Positions 35,024 through 43,177 of a stretch of DNA of 64,000 nucleotides are shown piece after piece. The stretch is from NCBI RefSeq assembly GCF_947495625.1, contig NZ_CANLZW010000003.1:124001-188000 (forward strand). The letters run 5' to 3'. This DNA comes from an uncultured Cocleimonas sp. (GTDB lineage: Bacteria; Pseudomonadota; Gammaproteobacteria; Thiotrichales; Thiotrichaceae). Position 1 is the first letter of the stretch, and each line of letters starts with the position of its first letter. The notes under the pieces are model-generated. The model did no database searches. It was not told the origin of the DNA and worked only from the letters and a program-made list of their open reading frames with translations. A program made the translations under genes and the position numbers.

Positions 35024-35719
35024 CTATTTACTATATTCACTGATCAAGGCAGAAATTTTGGCATTATGCGTTTCATCCGCAAACGTTTTGGGAGTTAAAC
35101 CTTCCTTGTTCGCAATACTGAGTTGTTTTTTACTGCCTTTTTCCAATAATGTTTTAACGATATCCGGATGCTCGCTATAAATGGCTAACATTAAAGCCGT
35201 ATTGCCATGATTGTTCTGTAATGTGGTATCTGCGCCAAAAGCGATGAGTTGGCGAACAACCAGATTGTGATTTCGCGATGCAGCAATCATCAAAGGATCA
35301 TACCCATTGTAATCGCGCACCGAAATATCGGCACCCAGCTCTATCAACATCGCGGTGATTGCAGCGTGACCATATTGCGCAGCAATGATCAGAGGCGTTG
35401 ATTTTTGAAAGTTCCTGGCTTCAATGTCAGCACCGTAAGATAGCAATAATGCTGTCATATCTACTTTTCCAGAATTTACCGCTGCGAGTAGTGGTGTCTC
35501 ATCGTTGTAACCCTGTGCATTTACATCGACACCTTTGGCGAGTAAATCCTTAACTTTATCAATATCTCCTTCATAAGCGCTGATTAATAGCATTTCCTCT
35601 GCTTCTGAATTATCTATAGCGTTAACGTTGGTGATGGTAACTAACAGTAAGCAACTTATGGCTAAGGTAGCAAACATATTAATATGCGAGCGAGTAAAAA
35701 TTTTGAGAAATTTTGACAT
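35024..35719 (-). CDS. Exported ankyrin-repeat protein
   Basis: 231 residues from ATG 35719, which has AAGGA 8 bases upstream. An in-frame ATG at 35743 overlaps the cytochrome stop (TAATG) and would add eight residues. Signal peptide (about 10-34) followed by ankyrin repeats (about 38-225), seen as recurring DxxGxTPLxxAAxxGH-like units. Ankyrin proteins bind other proteins; a periplasmic ankyrin protein next to a c-type cytochrome or catalase has been linked to peroxide protection in other bacteria. That role is an analogy only. It is co-transcribed with the upstream cytochrome gene. Confidence 0.82.
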   Translation of the reverse strand: MSKFLKIFTRSHINMFATLAISCLLLVTITNVNAIDNSEAEEMLLISAYEGDIDKVKDLLAKGVDVNAQGYNDETPLLAAVNSGKVDMTALLLSYGADIEARNFQKSTPLIIAAQYGHAAITAMLIELGADISVRDYNGYDPLMIAASRNHNLVVRQLIAFGADTTLQNNHGNTALMLAIYSEHPDIVKTLLEKGSKKQLSIANKEGLTPKTFADETHNAKISALISEYSK

Positions 35720-35742
35720 GATAACAATCCTTGTATTTGCCA

Positions 35743-36492
35743 TTATTTTTTATTTTTAGCGTTAGCGGGAACACTCACAAAATCGTCATGAAAATCTGGA
35801 TTTTGCCAATCAGTGCTCTCGGCTACTTTATTTTTATCTGGCTTAATTCTGGAGATATAGTCAGCGACGGCACGAATTTCAGTGTCTGAAAAAGCTGCAA
35901 TGCTTTGTCGCATTTTTTCATCACCGTTATTGCGAAGGCCTTCTTTTATCCATAGAATTTGTCGAAATGTATATTCGTAATGCTGTCCTTGAAGCAGTGG
36001 AAAACTTTTTTCGTTATTGCCTTCAGCGTTTGCGCCATGGCAACTTTGACATTGCTTGGTATAAAGCTCCTTTCCCAGTTTGAGGTTATCACCGTTGCCC
36101 ACTGAATTTTTCGGCGTCATGGGAAGCGTTGTTATATAGCTAACCACATCAGCCACGCTTTGATGACCCTGATCAAAAATATCATCAGAAAAAGGAATCA
36201 TCGTTGGTGCCTCACGATTCCCCATTTTGATATCAATTAATTGTTTTATAAGCACATTTGGGTGCTGTCCGGATAATTGGGGATAATTACCCTCTTCAGT
36301 TCCCCAGCCTTCAGGCGTATGGCAGAGTGCACAGGTGTGATATGCATCTTTGCCTTTTTTAGGATCACCTTTTAGCGCACTAACAGATGTAACATTGGGA
36401 GCCGCGATGGCAAAACCCATAAGGAAATGACTCAAAAAGCCAGTTAAGATTATACGCACAAGCCAATGCTTAGCGTGATTGTTTGATTTCAT
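35743..36492 (-). CDS. Diheme cytochrome c (c4-like)
   Basis: 249 residues: signal peptide (about 10-31) and two class I cytochrome c domains, each with a CxxCH heme site: CALCH (54-58) and CQSCH (148-152). Axial methionine candidates are in the segments after each site (TMIPFSDD, and KMRQSIAAFSDTE). Length and symmetry resemble cytochrome c4, an electron donor to terminal oxidases. The protein depends on the ccm system encoded at 20-27 kb. The stop overlaps the first possible start of the ankyrin gene. Confidence 0.9.
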   Translation of the reverse strand: MKSNNHAKHWLVRIILTGFLSHFLMGFAIAAPNVTSVSALKGDPKKGKDAYHTCALCHTPEGWGTEEGNYPQLSGQHPNVLIKQLIDIKMGNREAPTMIPFSDDIFDQGHQSVADVVSYITTLPMTPKNSVGNGDNLKLGKELYTKQCQSCHGANAEGNNEKSFPLLQGQHYEYTFRQILWIKEGLRNNGDEKMRQSIAAFSDTEIRAVADYISRIKPDKNKVAESTDWQNPDFHDDFVSVPANAKNKK

Positions 36493-36676
36493 AAATTCCC
36501 CAATTTTGTTACTTCGGTGTTATTTTTTATTTTTCTATATCACTTGATTCATACATTATATAGAAAGACTATAAATAAGCAGTGCAAGAATAACAAACAT
36601 TTGGCCTTGAGCCAGTAAATAACTGATTCTGAGCAATTTTATGGATTTTAGAATATATCCAGATCAGGGTAGCTGT

Positions 36677-36705
36677 AAAAAAGTGCCTAATAGTACGGGG
36701 GTGAC
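36677..36705 (+). repeat. G6 element, copy 11
   Basis: A-tract, GTGCC, then TAATAGTACGGGGGTGAC. It lies between the cytochrome and transaldolase genes, both on minus, so its G-rich strand is antisense here. Confidence 0.85.
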
Positions 36706-36729
36706 TTAAATTGGTGACAAGAATGAGGA

Positions 36730-36761
36730 TTGGGCAGTGCGAAACACTGCCCAAATTTTTT
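36730..36761 (+). terminator. Strong hairpin downstream of tal
   Basis: TTGGGCAGTG pairs with CACTGCCCAA across a 5-base loop, then ATTTTTT on plus. It lies 32 bases beyond the tal stop. The U-tract is on the plus side, which does not fit tal's minus orientation, so it may work mainly as an RNA 3'-end stabiliser for tal. Confidence 0.55.
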
Positions 36762-36792
36762 AACTTACATTAACTATCTAAAACAGTTCTAT

Positions 36793-37740
36793 CTAAATAC
36801 GCTCAGCAAACAAAGCAACTAATTTATCTTGATCAGCAGCAAAGCCGCGAATACCTTGAGCTAGTTTCTCCGTCGCCATTGCATCGGCATTCATCATCCA
36901 GCGGAATGCCGTCTCATCAAGCTCGATTTTCTCTTGAGCTTCACCCGTATTTTCCGCATCCAGTTGCTTTTCTAGTACGCTATCGTCTTGGCGTAATTCT
37001 TCAAGAAATTGAGGGCCAATCGTCAAATAATCACAACCTGCTAATGCCTCAATCTCACCACTGTTGCGGAAGCTCGCGCCCATCACAATCGTGTTGTAGC
37101 CATGCTGTTTATAATAGTTGTAAATCTTGGTAACTGAAACCACGCCTGGATCTTCTTTTGGTGCAAATTCCTGCTGCTCACCATTCGCTTTATACCAATC
37201 CAGAATACGACCAACAAACGGTGAGATTAAGAATACCTTTGCCTCTGCGCAAGCAACCGCCTGAGCAAAACCAAATAACAAGGTTAAGTTACAGGTAATG
37301 CCTTCCTGTTCGAGTTGACGTGCTGCTTGGATGCCTTCCCAAGTCGATGCAATTTTTATTAGCACACGATCTTTAGACACGCCTTGTGCTTCGTATAAGC
37401 TAATCAACGTTCTCGCTTTAGCAATTGTCGCTTCAGTATCGAAAGAGAGGCGCGCGTCAACTTCAGTCGAGACACGACCTGGGATGACTTTTAAAATCTC
37501 ACAACCTATAGCCACTCCAAATTTATCCATGGCATCATCTATTTTGCTGGCGCTATCAGAGCCATTAGCTGAACTTAAGGCCCGATCGATATAATCAGAA
37601 TAGTCTACATCTTGAGCAACCTTCAAAAGTAAAGATGGATTCGTCGTCGCATCCTGAGGTTTATATTCTTTAATCGCAGCCAAGTCGCCAGTATCGGCAA
37701 CAACCACTGTCATATCTCTTAATTGGTCGAGTTTGTTCAC
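36793..37740 (-). CDS. tal: Transaldolase
   Basis: 315 residues from the GTG at 37740, which has GGAG 6-7 bases upstream and gives the usual N-terminus ([18 protein letters not shown]). A TTG 27 bases upstream is in frame but unlikely. Motifs: [10 protein letters not shown], the Schiff-base lysine in [11 protein letters not shown], and [12 protein letters not shown]. It exchanges dihydroxyacetone units between sedoheptulose-7-P and glyceraldehyde-3-P in the pentose phosphate pathway. Length matches E. coli TalB. Monocistronic by spacing. Confidence 0.96.
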   Translation of the reverse strand: MNKLDQLRDMTVVVADTGDLAAIKEYKPQDATTNPSLLLKVAQDVDYSDYIDRALSSANGSDSASKIDDAMDKFGVAIGCEILKVIPGRVSTEVDARLSFDTEATIAKARTLISLYEAQGVSKDRVLIKIASTWEGIQAARQLEQEGITCNLTLLFGFAQAVACAEAKVFLISPFVGRILDWYKANGEQQEFAPKEDPGVVSVTKIYNYYKQHGYNTIVMGASFRNSGEIEALAGCDYLTIGPQFLEELRQDDSVLEKQLDAENTGEAQEKIELDETAFRWMMNADAMATEKLAQGIRGFAADQDKLVALFAERI

Positions 37741-37972
37741 GTAATCTCCTTTGAATTTTGCGTGCAATTCTATGTGATTGCATTTTGATGGTTAATTATT
37801 TTAATGGCTAGCAAAAGCCGATTGATGGAAGTGTAGTTGATTAATGCGTATTTGTATTAATACCCTAGTAATCTGGCGAATATCTAATAGTAATTATTCT
37901 AAGTATCAAAAATATGTAAATCACTGGGCTACTTGTTGTGGTTAAGAGTAGGCACTTTAAATGTAGGAAAAT

Positions 37973-38001
37973 GACACCCCCATACTTATAGGGGCTTTTT
38001 T
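37973..38001 (-). repeat. G6 element, copy 12
   Basis: GACACCCCCATACTTATA, GGGGC, and six T on plus. It lies between soxR and tal, both on minus. Apart from this and the tal promoter region, I see nothing in the 300-base gap. Confidence 0.85.
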
Positions 38002-38067
38002 CATCTGAGTTAAAAGCAGGCTTGCAAAGCATAAATTCCAATATCGTTATTATAAGTAGAGGGTAAT

Positions 38068-38526
38068 TCAACTACTTTTTGGCTTATCGCCCATTAGAAA
38101 GCGTGGTCCTGAACCTTTTTCTGCCATATTGTCATTTAAGTTATAAAGCTGGCATTTTTTTAACGACAGGCAACCGCAGCCGATGCAGCCTGATAATTTT
38201 GATTGTAATTCTCTAAGTTCACTAATCCTCAATTCGATATCTTTATTGAAACGCATGCTCAAGCGATCCCAGTCTGCTTTTGTCGGTGTGCGATTATTGG
38301 GTAATGAATCCAAAACACGTTTTATTTCTTGCAAAGAATAGCCAAGATTTTGTGAAATCAGGATAAAAGAAATCCGGCGAATCACCGAGCGATGGAAAAG
38401 CCGGTGTCCACTGGTACTTCTGGTAAAAGGTATCAGGTTTTCAGTCGCATAGAAGCGGATAGCGGAAACACTACTGCCAGTACGTTTGGCAATCAGGCCT
38501 ATACTGATTAATGGGTCATTTTTCAT
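38068..38526 (-). CDS. soxR: Redox-sensitive regulator SoxR
   Basis: 152 residues of the MerR family. Helix-turn-helix about 7-28, coiled dimerisation helix about 88-112, and the [2Fe-2S] cluster cysteines 114, 117, 119 and 125 in the exact spacing CxxCxCx5C. Oxidation of the cluster by redox-cycling compounds switches it on. It is divergent from a VOC-family gene across a SoxR-type palindrome, implying it controls that gene and itself, as in non-enteric bacteria that lack soxS. Confidence 0.95.
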   Translation of the reverse strand: MKNDPLISIGLIAKRTGSSVSAIRFYATENLIPFTRSTSGHRLFHRSVIRRISFILISQNLGYSLQEIKRVLDSLPNNRTPTKADWDRLSMRFNKDIELRISELRELQSKLSGCIGCGCLSLKKCQLYNLNDNMAEKGSGPRFLMGDKPKSS

Positions 38527-38552
38527 TCTTTAAAATATAGTCAAATTAACCC

Positions 38553-38583
38553 TTGATCTCAAGTTAACTTAAGATATTAAAAT
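38553..38583 (+). promoter_or_regulatory. SoxR-type operator/promoter
   Basis: TCTCAAGTTAACTTAAGA (38557-38574) closely matches the SoxR box of E. coli soxS (CCTCAAGTTAACTTGAGG). It lies between a -35 TTGATC (38553-38558) and a -10 TAAAAT (38578-38583) with the 19-base spacer characteristic of MerR-family promoters. It reads towards the VOC gene at 38632. Confidence 0.88.
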
Positions 38584-38631
38584 ATGTTCATTGAAGCAAA
38601 CATATAACTTAAAAAGTATAAGGAGTTAACA

Positions 38632-39012
38632 ATGAAAGCAGCCACTTTAGAACACGTAAATTTCACAGTAAAAGATCCTGACGATCTAGCAGCGCTTTTC
38701 TGTCGTCTATTTAATTGGAAAATAAGATGGTCAGGCGAAGCGTTAAATAACGGTAGAACCGTGCATGTGGGGAGTGATGATTCGTATCTCGCCTTATATA
38801 CCCACGAAAATGCGACAGAGACTAGATCACGAAATCCAGAGATGATTAATAACCTGAACCATTTGGGTATAGTCGTTTCAGGTATTGATGAGGTCGAATT
38901 AAAAGTGAAAGAAGAAGGTTACGAACCGTTTAATCATGGCGATTATGAGCCAGGCAGGCGGTTCTATTTTATGATTGATGAGCTGGAAGTTGAGGTGGTT
39001 GATTATAGTTAG
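38632..39012 (+). CDS. VOC-family (glyoxalase/bleomycin resistance fold) protein
   Basis: 126 residues, the size of a two-module VOC protein. HVNFTVKDPDDLAALF at the start and HLGIVVSGID in the second half are the usual beta-alpha-beta openings, with His9 and the later His and Glu residues as possible metal ligands. Such proteins are glyoxalases, dioxygenases or antibiotic-binding proteins; substrate is not predictable. The strong Shine-Dalgarno AAGGAG and the SoxR promoter indicate a redox-inducible gene, so detoxification of an electrophile is a reasonable guess. Confidence 0.85.
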   Translation: MKAATLEHVNFTVKDPDDLAALFCRLFNWKIRWSGEALNNGRTVHVGSDDSYLALYTHENATETRSRNPEMINNLNHLGIVVSGIDEVELKVKEEGYEPFNHGDYEPGRRFYFMIDELEVEVVDYS

Positions 39013-39037
39013 CTATTAGCTTTTCTGGGTTTATTTA

Positions 39038-39094
39038 GTCACCCGTACTTATAGGCACTTTTTTATAAAAACGGCCTAAAAGTACGGGGGTGTG
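39038..39094. repeat. G6 element palindrome (inverted pair), copy 13
   Basis: Left arm GTCACCCGTACTTATAGGCA plus T-run, right arm A-tract plus CGGCCTAAAAGTACGGGGGTGTG. The left arm has lost two C, so the palindrome is imperfect. It lies 26 bases after the VOC stop, where a terminator would be expected. Confidence 0.88.
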
Positions 39095-39221
39095 CTTATG
39101 TATGTATATACGAGTGGGTGTTTTCGTAGCTTGGAGGCTTGGTGTATCTCCTCGAATACCGGTTTCTGGCTACGAGATACCTTTTTTTCAACAGCAAAAA
39201 AAACGTATCCCAAAAAATGCC

Positions 39222-39346
39222 GCCCAACAAACAAGCCGCAAGCGGTTCCCTCACTACTCGAAAATTGACGCGGTTTTAGAACTCGCTGCGCTCAAACAGC
39301 TAAAACCTTCATCGTCAATTCCCTGCGTGGCTCAGCTTGGTTGAAT
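39222..39346 (+). repeat. attC-like imperfect hairpin
   Basis: 125 bases bounded by GCCCAAC (fits RYYYAAC) and GTTGAAT (fits GTTRRRY), the outer boxes of integron attC sites. Inside, AACAAACAAGC nearly pairs with GCTTGGTTG, AGCCGCA with TGCGTGGCT (two extra bases), AATTGACG with CGTCAATT and GGTTTTAG with CTAAAACC, leaving a 20-base loop containing CTCGCTGCGCTC. Size and layout fit a large attC. No integrase or cassette array is in the window. Confidence 0.45.
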
Positions 39347-39372
39347 GGGATTGAAAAACATCGCTAGAATAT

Positions 39373-39397
39373 AAAAAGTGCCTAAAAGTAGGGGGCT
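39373..39397 (+). repeat. G6 element, copy 14 (truncated)
   Basis: A-tract, GTGCCT, then AAAAGTAGGGGGC; the TGAC end is missing. It lies between the attC-like site and the HrgA-like gene. The 428-base gap from 39013 is thus filled by two G6 loci and the attC-like structure. Confidence 0.7.
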
Positions 39398-39440
39398 TTT
39401 TATTAAATTTATCTAATCAACATAAAGGATCAATTAGTGA

Positions 39441-40421
39441 TTAAATGTCTTCATCAAAGGAATCCAGTGGTATATGTTTATCTTTACAATATGCTTCGAA
39501 CTCTGAATCAAGCTTTAAATAATTGTCACAAAAACTATCTAATTCGTTTTTAATCGAATTTAAATATCTTTCAGATGCCGTTAATGTCTTTTCTGATAAT
39601 TCTATAAAGTCTTCAAAAGCAGGGTTTATTTTGCATAGTTTATCGATAGTTTTAAAATCTAACTCTTTGTACTTTGAAGGAAAAAGAATTTTGCTTTCAT
39701 ACGGATTAGACTTTAATTCGATAACCCCAATACCAAATGATTGGTTTAATCTCTCGATTTCATTTATAAGACTGCTACTAATATCAAATGCAACCAGGTA
39801 TCCGTAGTTAGCCCAACTTGAATTGGATACTGCTTGGAAGTATGTTTTTTTTAATTCGTAGTCTGTATTGATTTCTTTTTTTAGTTCATACGATGATATT
39901 TTGAAAGTATCTAAGTTATTGGTGACCTTCATGAGTGCCTGATTTGCTTTTGATGTTAAATGTATGAAATCAATTCCAACCATATCTGGGTGCACCCATT
40001 TTTGATGTCCGTCATTACTCATAGTTGATTGTTCATGAAAGATTGTCTTTGAGTATATATTTTGGTTTTTTAAGTAACTGCTGAGTAATTTATGTAAGTC
40101 TCTTTCTTGGTATGTTTTATTGGGCTGTTTGATTTCTTTTGTAGTTTCCTCTGTTAGTAAAGGAAAATCGTCAAAGTTAATTAGTTCTTCATATTTAGAA
40201 AGGTAATATAAGTAGATGGCCCCTTTTCCTTTGACTCTTTTAACTCTGGAGTCGTTATCCCGAATGAAACTTCCTAGCTGAGCTGAGATTGTTGCCTTGG
40301 GGGTTTTTCCTTGGGTGAATTTGTAATATCCATTACTAATAATATGCTCATAAACGGTAACATTATTTGCTAGATTTTTTAGATCTTCTAAAGTTTTTAG
40401 AATTGCTTCTTTGATAGTCAT
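39441..40421 (-). CDS. HrgA-like protein: HARE-HTH plus nuclease-like domain
   Basis: 326 residues. N-terminal HARE-HTH type winged helix (about 1-75: VTVYEHIISNGYYKF, KTPKATISAQLGSFIR), a module tied to restriction enzymes and chromatin proteins. A second domain (about 105-250) has HPDMVG (144-149) and YELKKEI (E179, K181), compatible with the D-(E/D)xK active site of restriction-endonuclease-like folds. The architecture resembles HrgA of Helicobacter, found in place of restriction genes. The gene stands alone, is noticeably AT-rich and Ser/Asn/Lys-rich, and is bordered by repeats, suggesting transfer. No methyltransferase is nearby. Confidence 0.62.
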   Translation of the reverse strand: MTIKEAILKTLEDLKNLANNVTVYEHIISNGYYKFTQGKTPKATISAQLGSFIRDNDSRVKRVKGKGAIYLYYLSKYEELINFDDFPLLTEETTKEIKQPNKTYQERDLHKLLSSYLKNQNIYSKTIFHEQSTMSNDGHQKWVHPDMVGIDFIHLTSKANQALMKVTNNLDTFKISSYELKKEINTDYELKKTYFQAVSNSSWANYGYLVAFDISSSLINEIERLNQSFGIGVIELKSNPYESKILFPSKYKELDFKTIDKLCKINPAFEDFIELSEKTLTASERYLNSIKNELDSFCDNYLKLDSEFEAYCKDKHIPLDSFDEDI

Positions 40422-40623
40422 TTTATGAATTCAATTTATTTGTAAATGATTAATTGTGAGGTATCTTAACTAATTAATAATTGGTTTAATAGAGATTGAT
40501 TTTAAGAAATAATGGATCAGAATGAAGGTTGTTTGAGCGAGGCACGAGCGAGTTCCCTTCATTCCCATTATTTCCCTCGATGAATTCAACTTGGCAATGG
40601 TTTAAATAAACGGCATTTCTTTG

Positions 40624-40659
40624 GTTACTTTCTTTTTGCTGTTTTGAAAAGAAAGTAAC
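40624..40659. repeat. 13-base-stem hairpin GTTACTTTCTTTT
   Basis: GTTACTTTCTTTT (40624-40636) pairs perfectly with AAAAGAAAGTAAC (40647-40659) across a 10-base loop, within a stretch that looks like decayed repeat DNA. It lies between the HrgA-like gene and uvrD. The rest of the 414-base gap holds two G6 elements. Confidence 0.7.
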
Positions 40660-40738
40660 TCGGTGCTGTGAACAATTATTAGAGGAGAGTTTGCTGTCCA
40701 TAAAGCAACGAAACAAACTTCTACTAGCAGAATTATTG

Positions 40739-40766
40739 AAAAACAGTCTAAAAGTAGGAGGGTGAC
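40739..40766 (+). repeat. G6 element, copy 15
   Basis: A-tract, CAGTCT, then AAAAGTAGGAGGGTGAC. Paired with copy 16 in the reverse polarity of the other palindromes: G-rich ends face each other over 27 bases. Confidence 0.85.
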
Positions 40767-40793
40767 AAAATAAACCTTTAAATTGATTAAAAA

Positions 40794-40822
40794 CACACCC
40801 CCGTACTTTTGGGCACTTTTTT
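40794..40822 (-). repeat. G6 element, copy 16
   Basis: CACACCCCCGTACTTTTGGG, CAC, six T on plus, 14 bases beyond the uvrD stop. The G-rich strand is sense for uvrD. Confidence 0.85.
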
Positions 40823-40835
40823 AAAAGCATGCACC

Positions 40836-43028
40836 TTAAAGCGACGTCAAGTTCGCATAACTTAAAACCAACCACTTGCTCCCCTCATAATCAAAATTCA
40901 CCTGCACCCTGGCATGACTGCCAGCACCCTCTACATCAGTAATAATCCCCTCTCCAAATTTTGCATGTGCCACTCGCTGCCCAATCGACATGCCTGTTTC
41001 ATTGGTGCGCACGGCGAGACGCGGTTTAGTCTCGCGTTCGTAATCCGACTGCCAATTGCTATTACTATAGGTGTTCACCTTGGGGCGAATCTCTTCAATG
41101 AGTGTCTCGGGTATTTCTTTCAAAAAGCGTGACGGTACGCCATAGAGCGTATTGCCATAAAGTCTGCGTTGCTCTGCATAACTCATCACTAATTGGGTTT
41201 CGGCGCGGGTGATGCCGACGTAACAAAGGCGGCGTTCTTCTTCGAGTCGGCCCTCTTCTTCGACCGACATTTGGTGTGGAAACAGTCCTTCTTCTAATCC
41301 AACTAAAAATACTAACGGGAATTCTAAGCCTTTTGCAGAGTGTAGCGTCATTAGTTGCACGCAATCATCGCCTGCTTGTCCCTGACCTTCGCCGGCTTCT
41401 AGTGAAGCGTGCGCGAGAAACGCGGTGAGGAAATCCATGTCGGCGTGTTCATCATCGGGTTTGTAGGTGAAGCCTTGCGCGGCTGAGATTAATTCATTGA
41501 GGTTTTCGATGCGTGCCTGACCGGCATCTCCCTTTTCTTTCTTCAGGTAATGGTCTTTAAGTTTTGAGGTTTCAATGACGTGCTCGACTTGTTCGTCGAG
41601 TGGAAGTCCATTGATATCGTTTGCCATTTGTTCAATGAGTTGCACAAAGATATTTAGCGCACCTGCTGCGCGGGCAGTAAAGGTTGATGTTTCTAATAGT
41701 GCAACGGCAGATTGCCACATGGTGCTACTGGTATTGCGGGCGTGATCGCGAATGACGCTAACTGTTTTGTCACCAATGCCGCGTGTAGGTTGATTGACGA
41801 CTCGCTCAAATGAAGGGTCGTCTAGTCTATTGGCGCATAGCTTTAAGTAGGCGAGGGCGTCTTTAACTTCGGCGCGCTCGAAGAATCGTTGGCCGCCGTA
41901 TACGCGGTAAGCGATGGAGTTTTCATTGAGAATGCTTTCGAATACGCGTGATTGTGCATTGGAGCGATAGAGTATGGCGATATCTTTGTGTGAGTTTCCG
42001 TGGCTCACCCATTGCTGGATGCGCGAGGCAACGTAAGTGCCTTCTTCTATTTCATTATAGGCAGCATATAAATGTATCGGTTCGCCATCGCCGCCATCGG
42101 TCCAGAGGTTTTTACCGAGACGTCCTTCGTTGTTATCGATGACTGCATTCGCCGCATTCAGAATATTGCCTGTTGAGCGGTAATTTTGTTCGAGCTTGAT
42201 CGTCTGTGTTTGCGAAAAGTCTCGTGAAAAATTCTGTATGTGTTCTATCTTGGCGCCACGCCAGCCGTAGATGGATTGGTCGTCATCGCCAACCACAAAC
42301 GGTGGAATGTTCTCGCCTGCGATTAAGCGTATCCAGGCGTATTGTAGTGTGTTGGTGTCCTGAAACTCGTCTACCAGAATATGTTGAAAACGTTTTTGGT
42401 AGTGGCTGAGTGTTTCTGGGTTGTCTCTTAGTAATTCAAGCGAGCGTAATAATAGTTCAGCAAAATCGACGACGCCGGCGCGCTGGCAGGCTTCTTCGTA
42501 TTGTCTATATACGTCGACCAGCTGGCGAGTGGTTGGGTCGCCTTTATCTTCAATGTGTTTGGAGCGAATGCCTTCATCTTTGTGTTTGTTGATGTACCAC
42601 ATCGATTGTTTGGCGGGCCAGAGTTTTTCGTCGAGTTGCAGTCCGCGGTGCACGCGTTTGATTAAGCGTAATTGATCGTCTGAGTCGAGTATCTGGAAAT
42701 TTTGCGGAAGTTTGGCTTCTTCCCAATGTCTTCTCAGTAAACGATGCGATAAGCCATGGAAGGTGCCAACCCACATGCCGCCGGCGGGTGAGCCTAGTAA
42801 ACCTTCGATACGACCACGCATTTCAGCAGCGGCTTTATTGGTGAAGGTAACGGCGAGTATCGCGAACGGTGAAACTTGCTCTACTTGTATTAGCCATGCA
42901 ATTCGGTGCACCAGTACTCGAGTCTTGCCACTTCCTGCGCCAGCTAATATCAGTAATGGGTTTTTACCTGCTGATACGGCTTCGCGTTGTGGTTTATTTA
43001 AATCGTCGAGTATGTGGGATACGTCCAT
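40836..43028 (-). CDS. uvrD: DNA helicase II UvrD
   Basis: 730 residues, the normal size of UvrD. SF1 helicase motifs in order: Q-motif NKPQREAV, Walker A AGAGSGKTRVLVHRI, Ia TFTNKAAAEMR, II VDEFQDTN, III GDDDQSIYGWRGA, IV QNYRSTGNILNAAN, and later HSAKGLEFPLVFLVG and VGITRAETQL. The C-terminal tail (about 670-730) forms the UvrD tudor-like domain (GQRVAHAKFGEGIITDVEG). It unwinds DNA in nucleotide excision and mismatch repair. Monocistronic, divergent from vanZ. Confidence 0.96.
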   Translation of the reverse strand: MDVSHILDDLNKPQREAVSAGKNPLLILAGAGSGKTRVLVHRIAWLIQVEQVSPFAILAVTFTNKAAAEMRGRIEGLLGSPAGGMWVGTFHGLSHRLLRRHWEEAKLPQNFQILDSDDQLRLIKRVHRGLQLDEKLWPAKQSMWYINKHKDEGIRSKHIEDKGDPTTRQLVDVYRQYEEACQRAGVVDFAELLLRSLELLRDNPETLSHYQKRFQHILVDEFQDTNTLQYAWIRLIAGENIPPFVVGDDDQSIYGWRGAKIEHIQNFSRDFSQTQTIKLEQNYRSTGNILNAANAVIDNNEGRLGKNLWTDGGDGEPIHLYAAYNEIEEGTYVASRIQQWVSHGNSHKDIAILYRSNAQSRVFESILNENSIAYRVYGGQRFFERAEVKDALAYLKLCANRLDDPSFERVVNQPTRGIGDKTVSVIRDHARNTSSTMWQSAVALLETSTFTARAAGALNIFVQLIEQMANDINGLPLDEQVEHVIETSKLKDHYLKKEKGDAGQARIENLNELISAAQGFTYKPDDEHADMDFLTAFLAHASLEAGEGQGQAGDDCVQLMTLHSAKGLEFPLVFLVGLEEGLFPHQMSVEEEGRLEEERRLCYVGITRAETQLVMSYAEQRRLYGNTLYGVPSRFLKEIPETLIEEIRPKVNTYSNSNWQSDYERETKPRLAVRTNETGMSIGQRVAHAKFGEGIITDVEGAGSHARVQVNFDYEGSKWLVLSYANLTSL

Positions 43029-43060
43029 TGGGGGCTCTGTATTTTATTGCGCAATTTATC

Positions 43061-43080
43061 GCTAAAAGTAGGGGGGTGTG
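43061..43080 (+). repeat. G6 element, copy 17
   Basis: GCTAAAAGTAGGGGGGTGTG between the divergent uvrD and VanZ genes. The upstream A-tract is poorly kept. This is the last G6 element before 56.4 kb. Confidence 0.8.
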
Positions 43081-43177
43081 TTTTTTAATTGTAACGGATT
43101 AGCAGTATGAATTTGTAGTTAATGTGGATACTATTCACGCACTTTTCAATATCGTCATTTTAGACGCTAAATAACGA

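Noticed and set aside
39090-39344. 84-codon plus-strand frame
   Set aside because: It runs through a G6 element and the attC-like hairpin, has no Shine-Dalgarno and no recognisable protein pattern.
40486-40875. 129-codon minus-strand frame and a shorter overlapping one
   Set aside because: They span two G6 elements, the hairpin repeat and the end of uvrD; the protein is Cys/Ser-rich and unconvincing.
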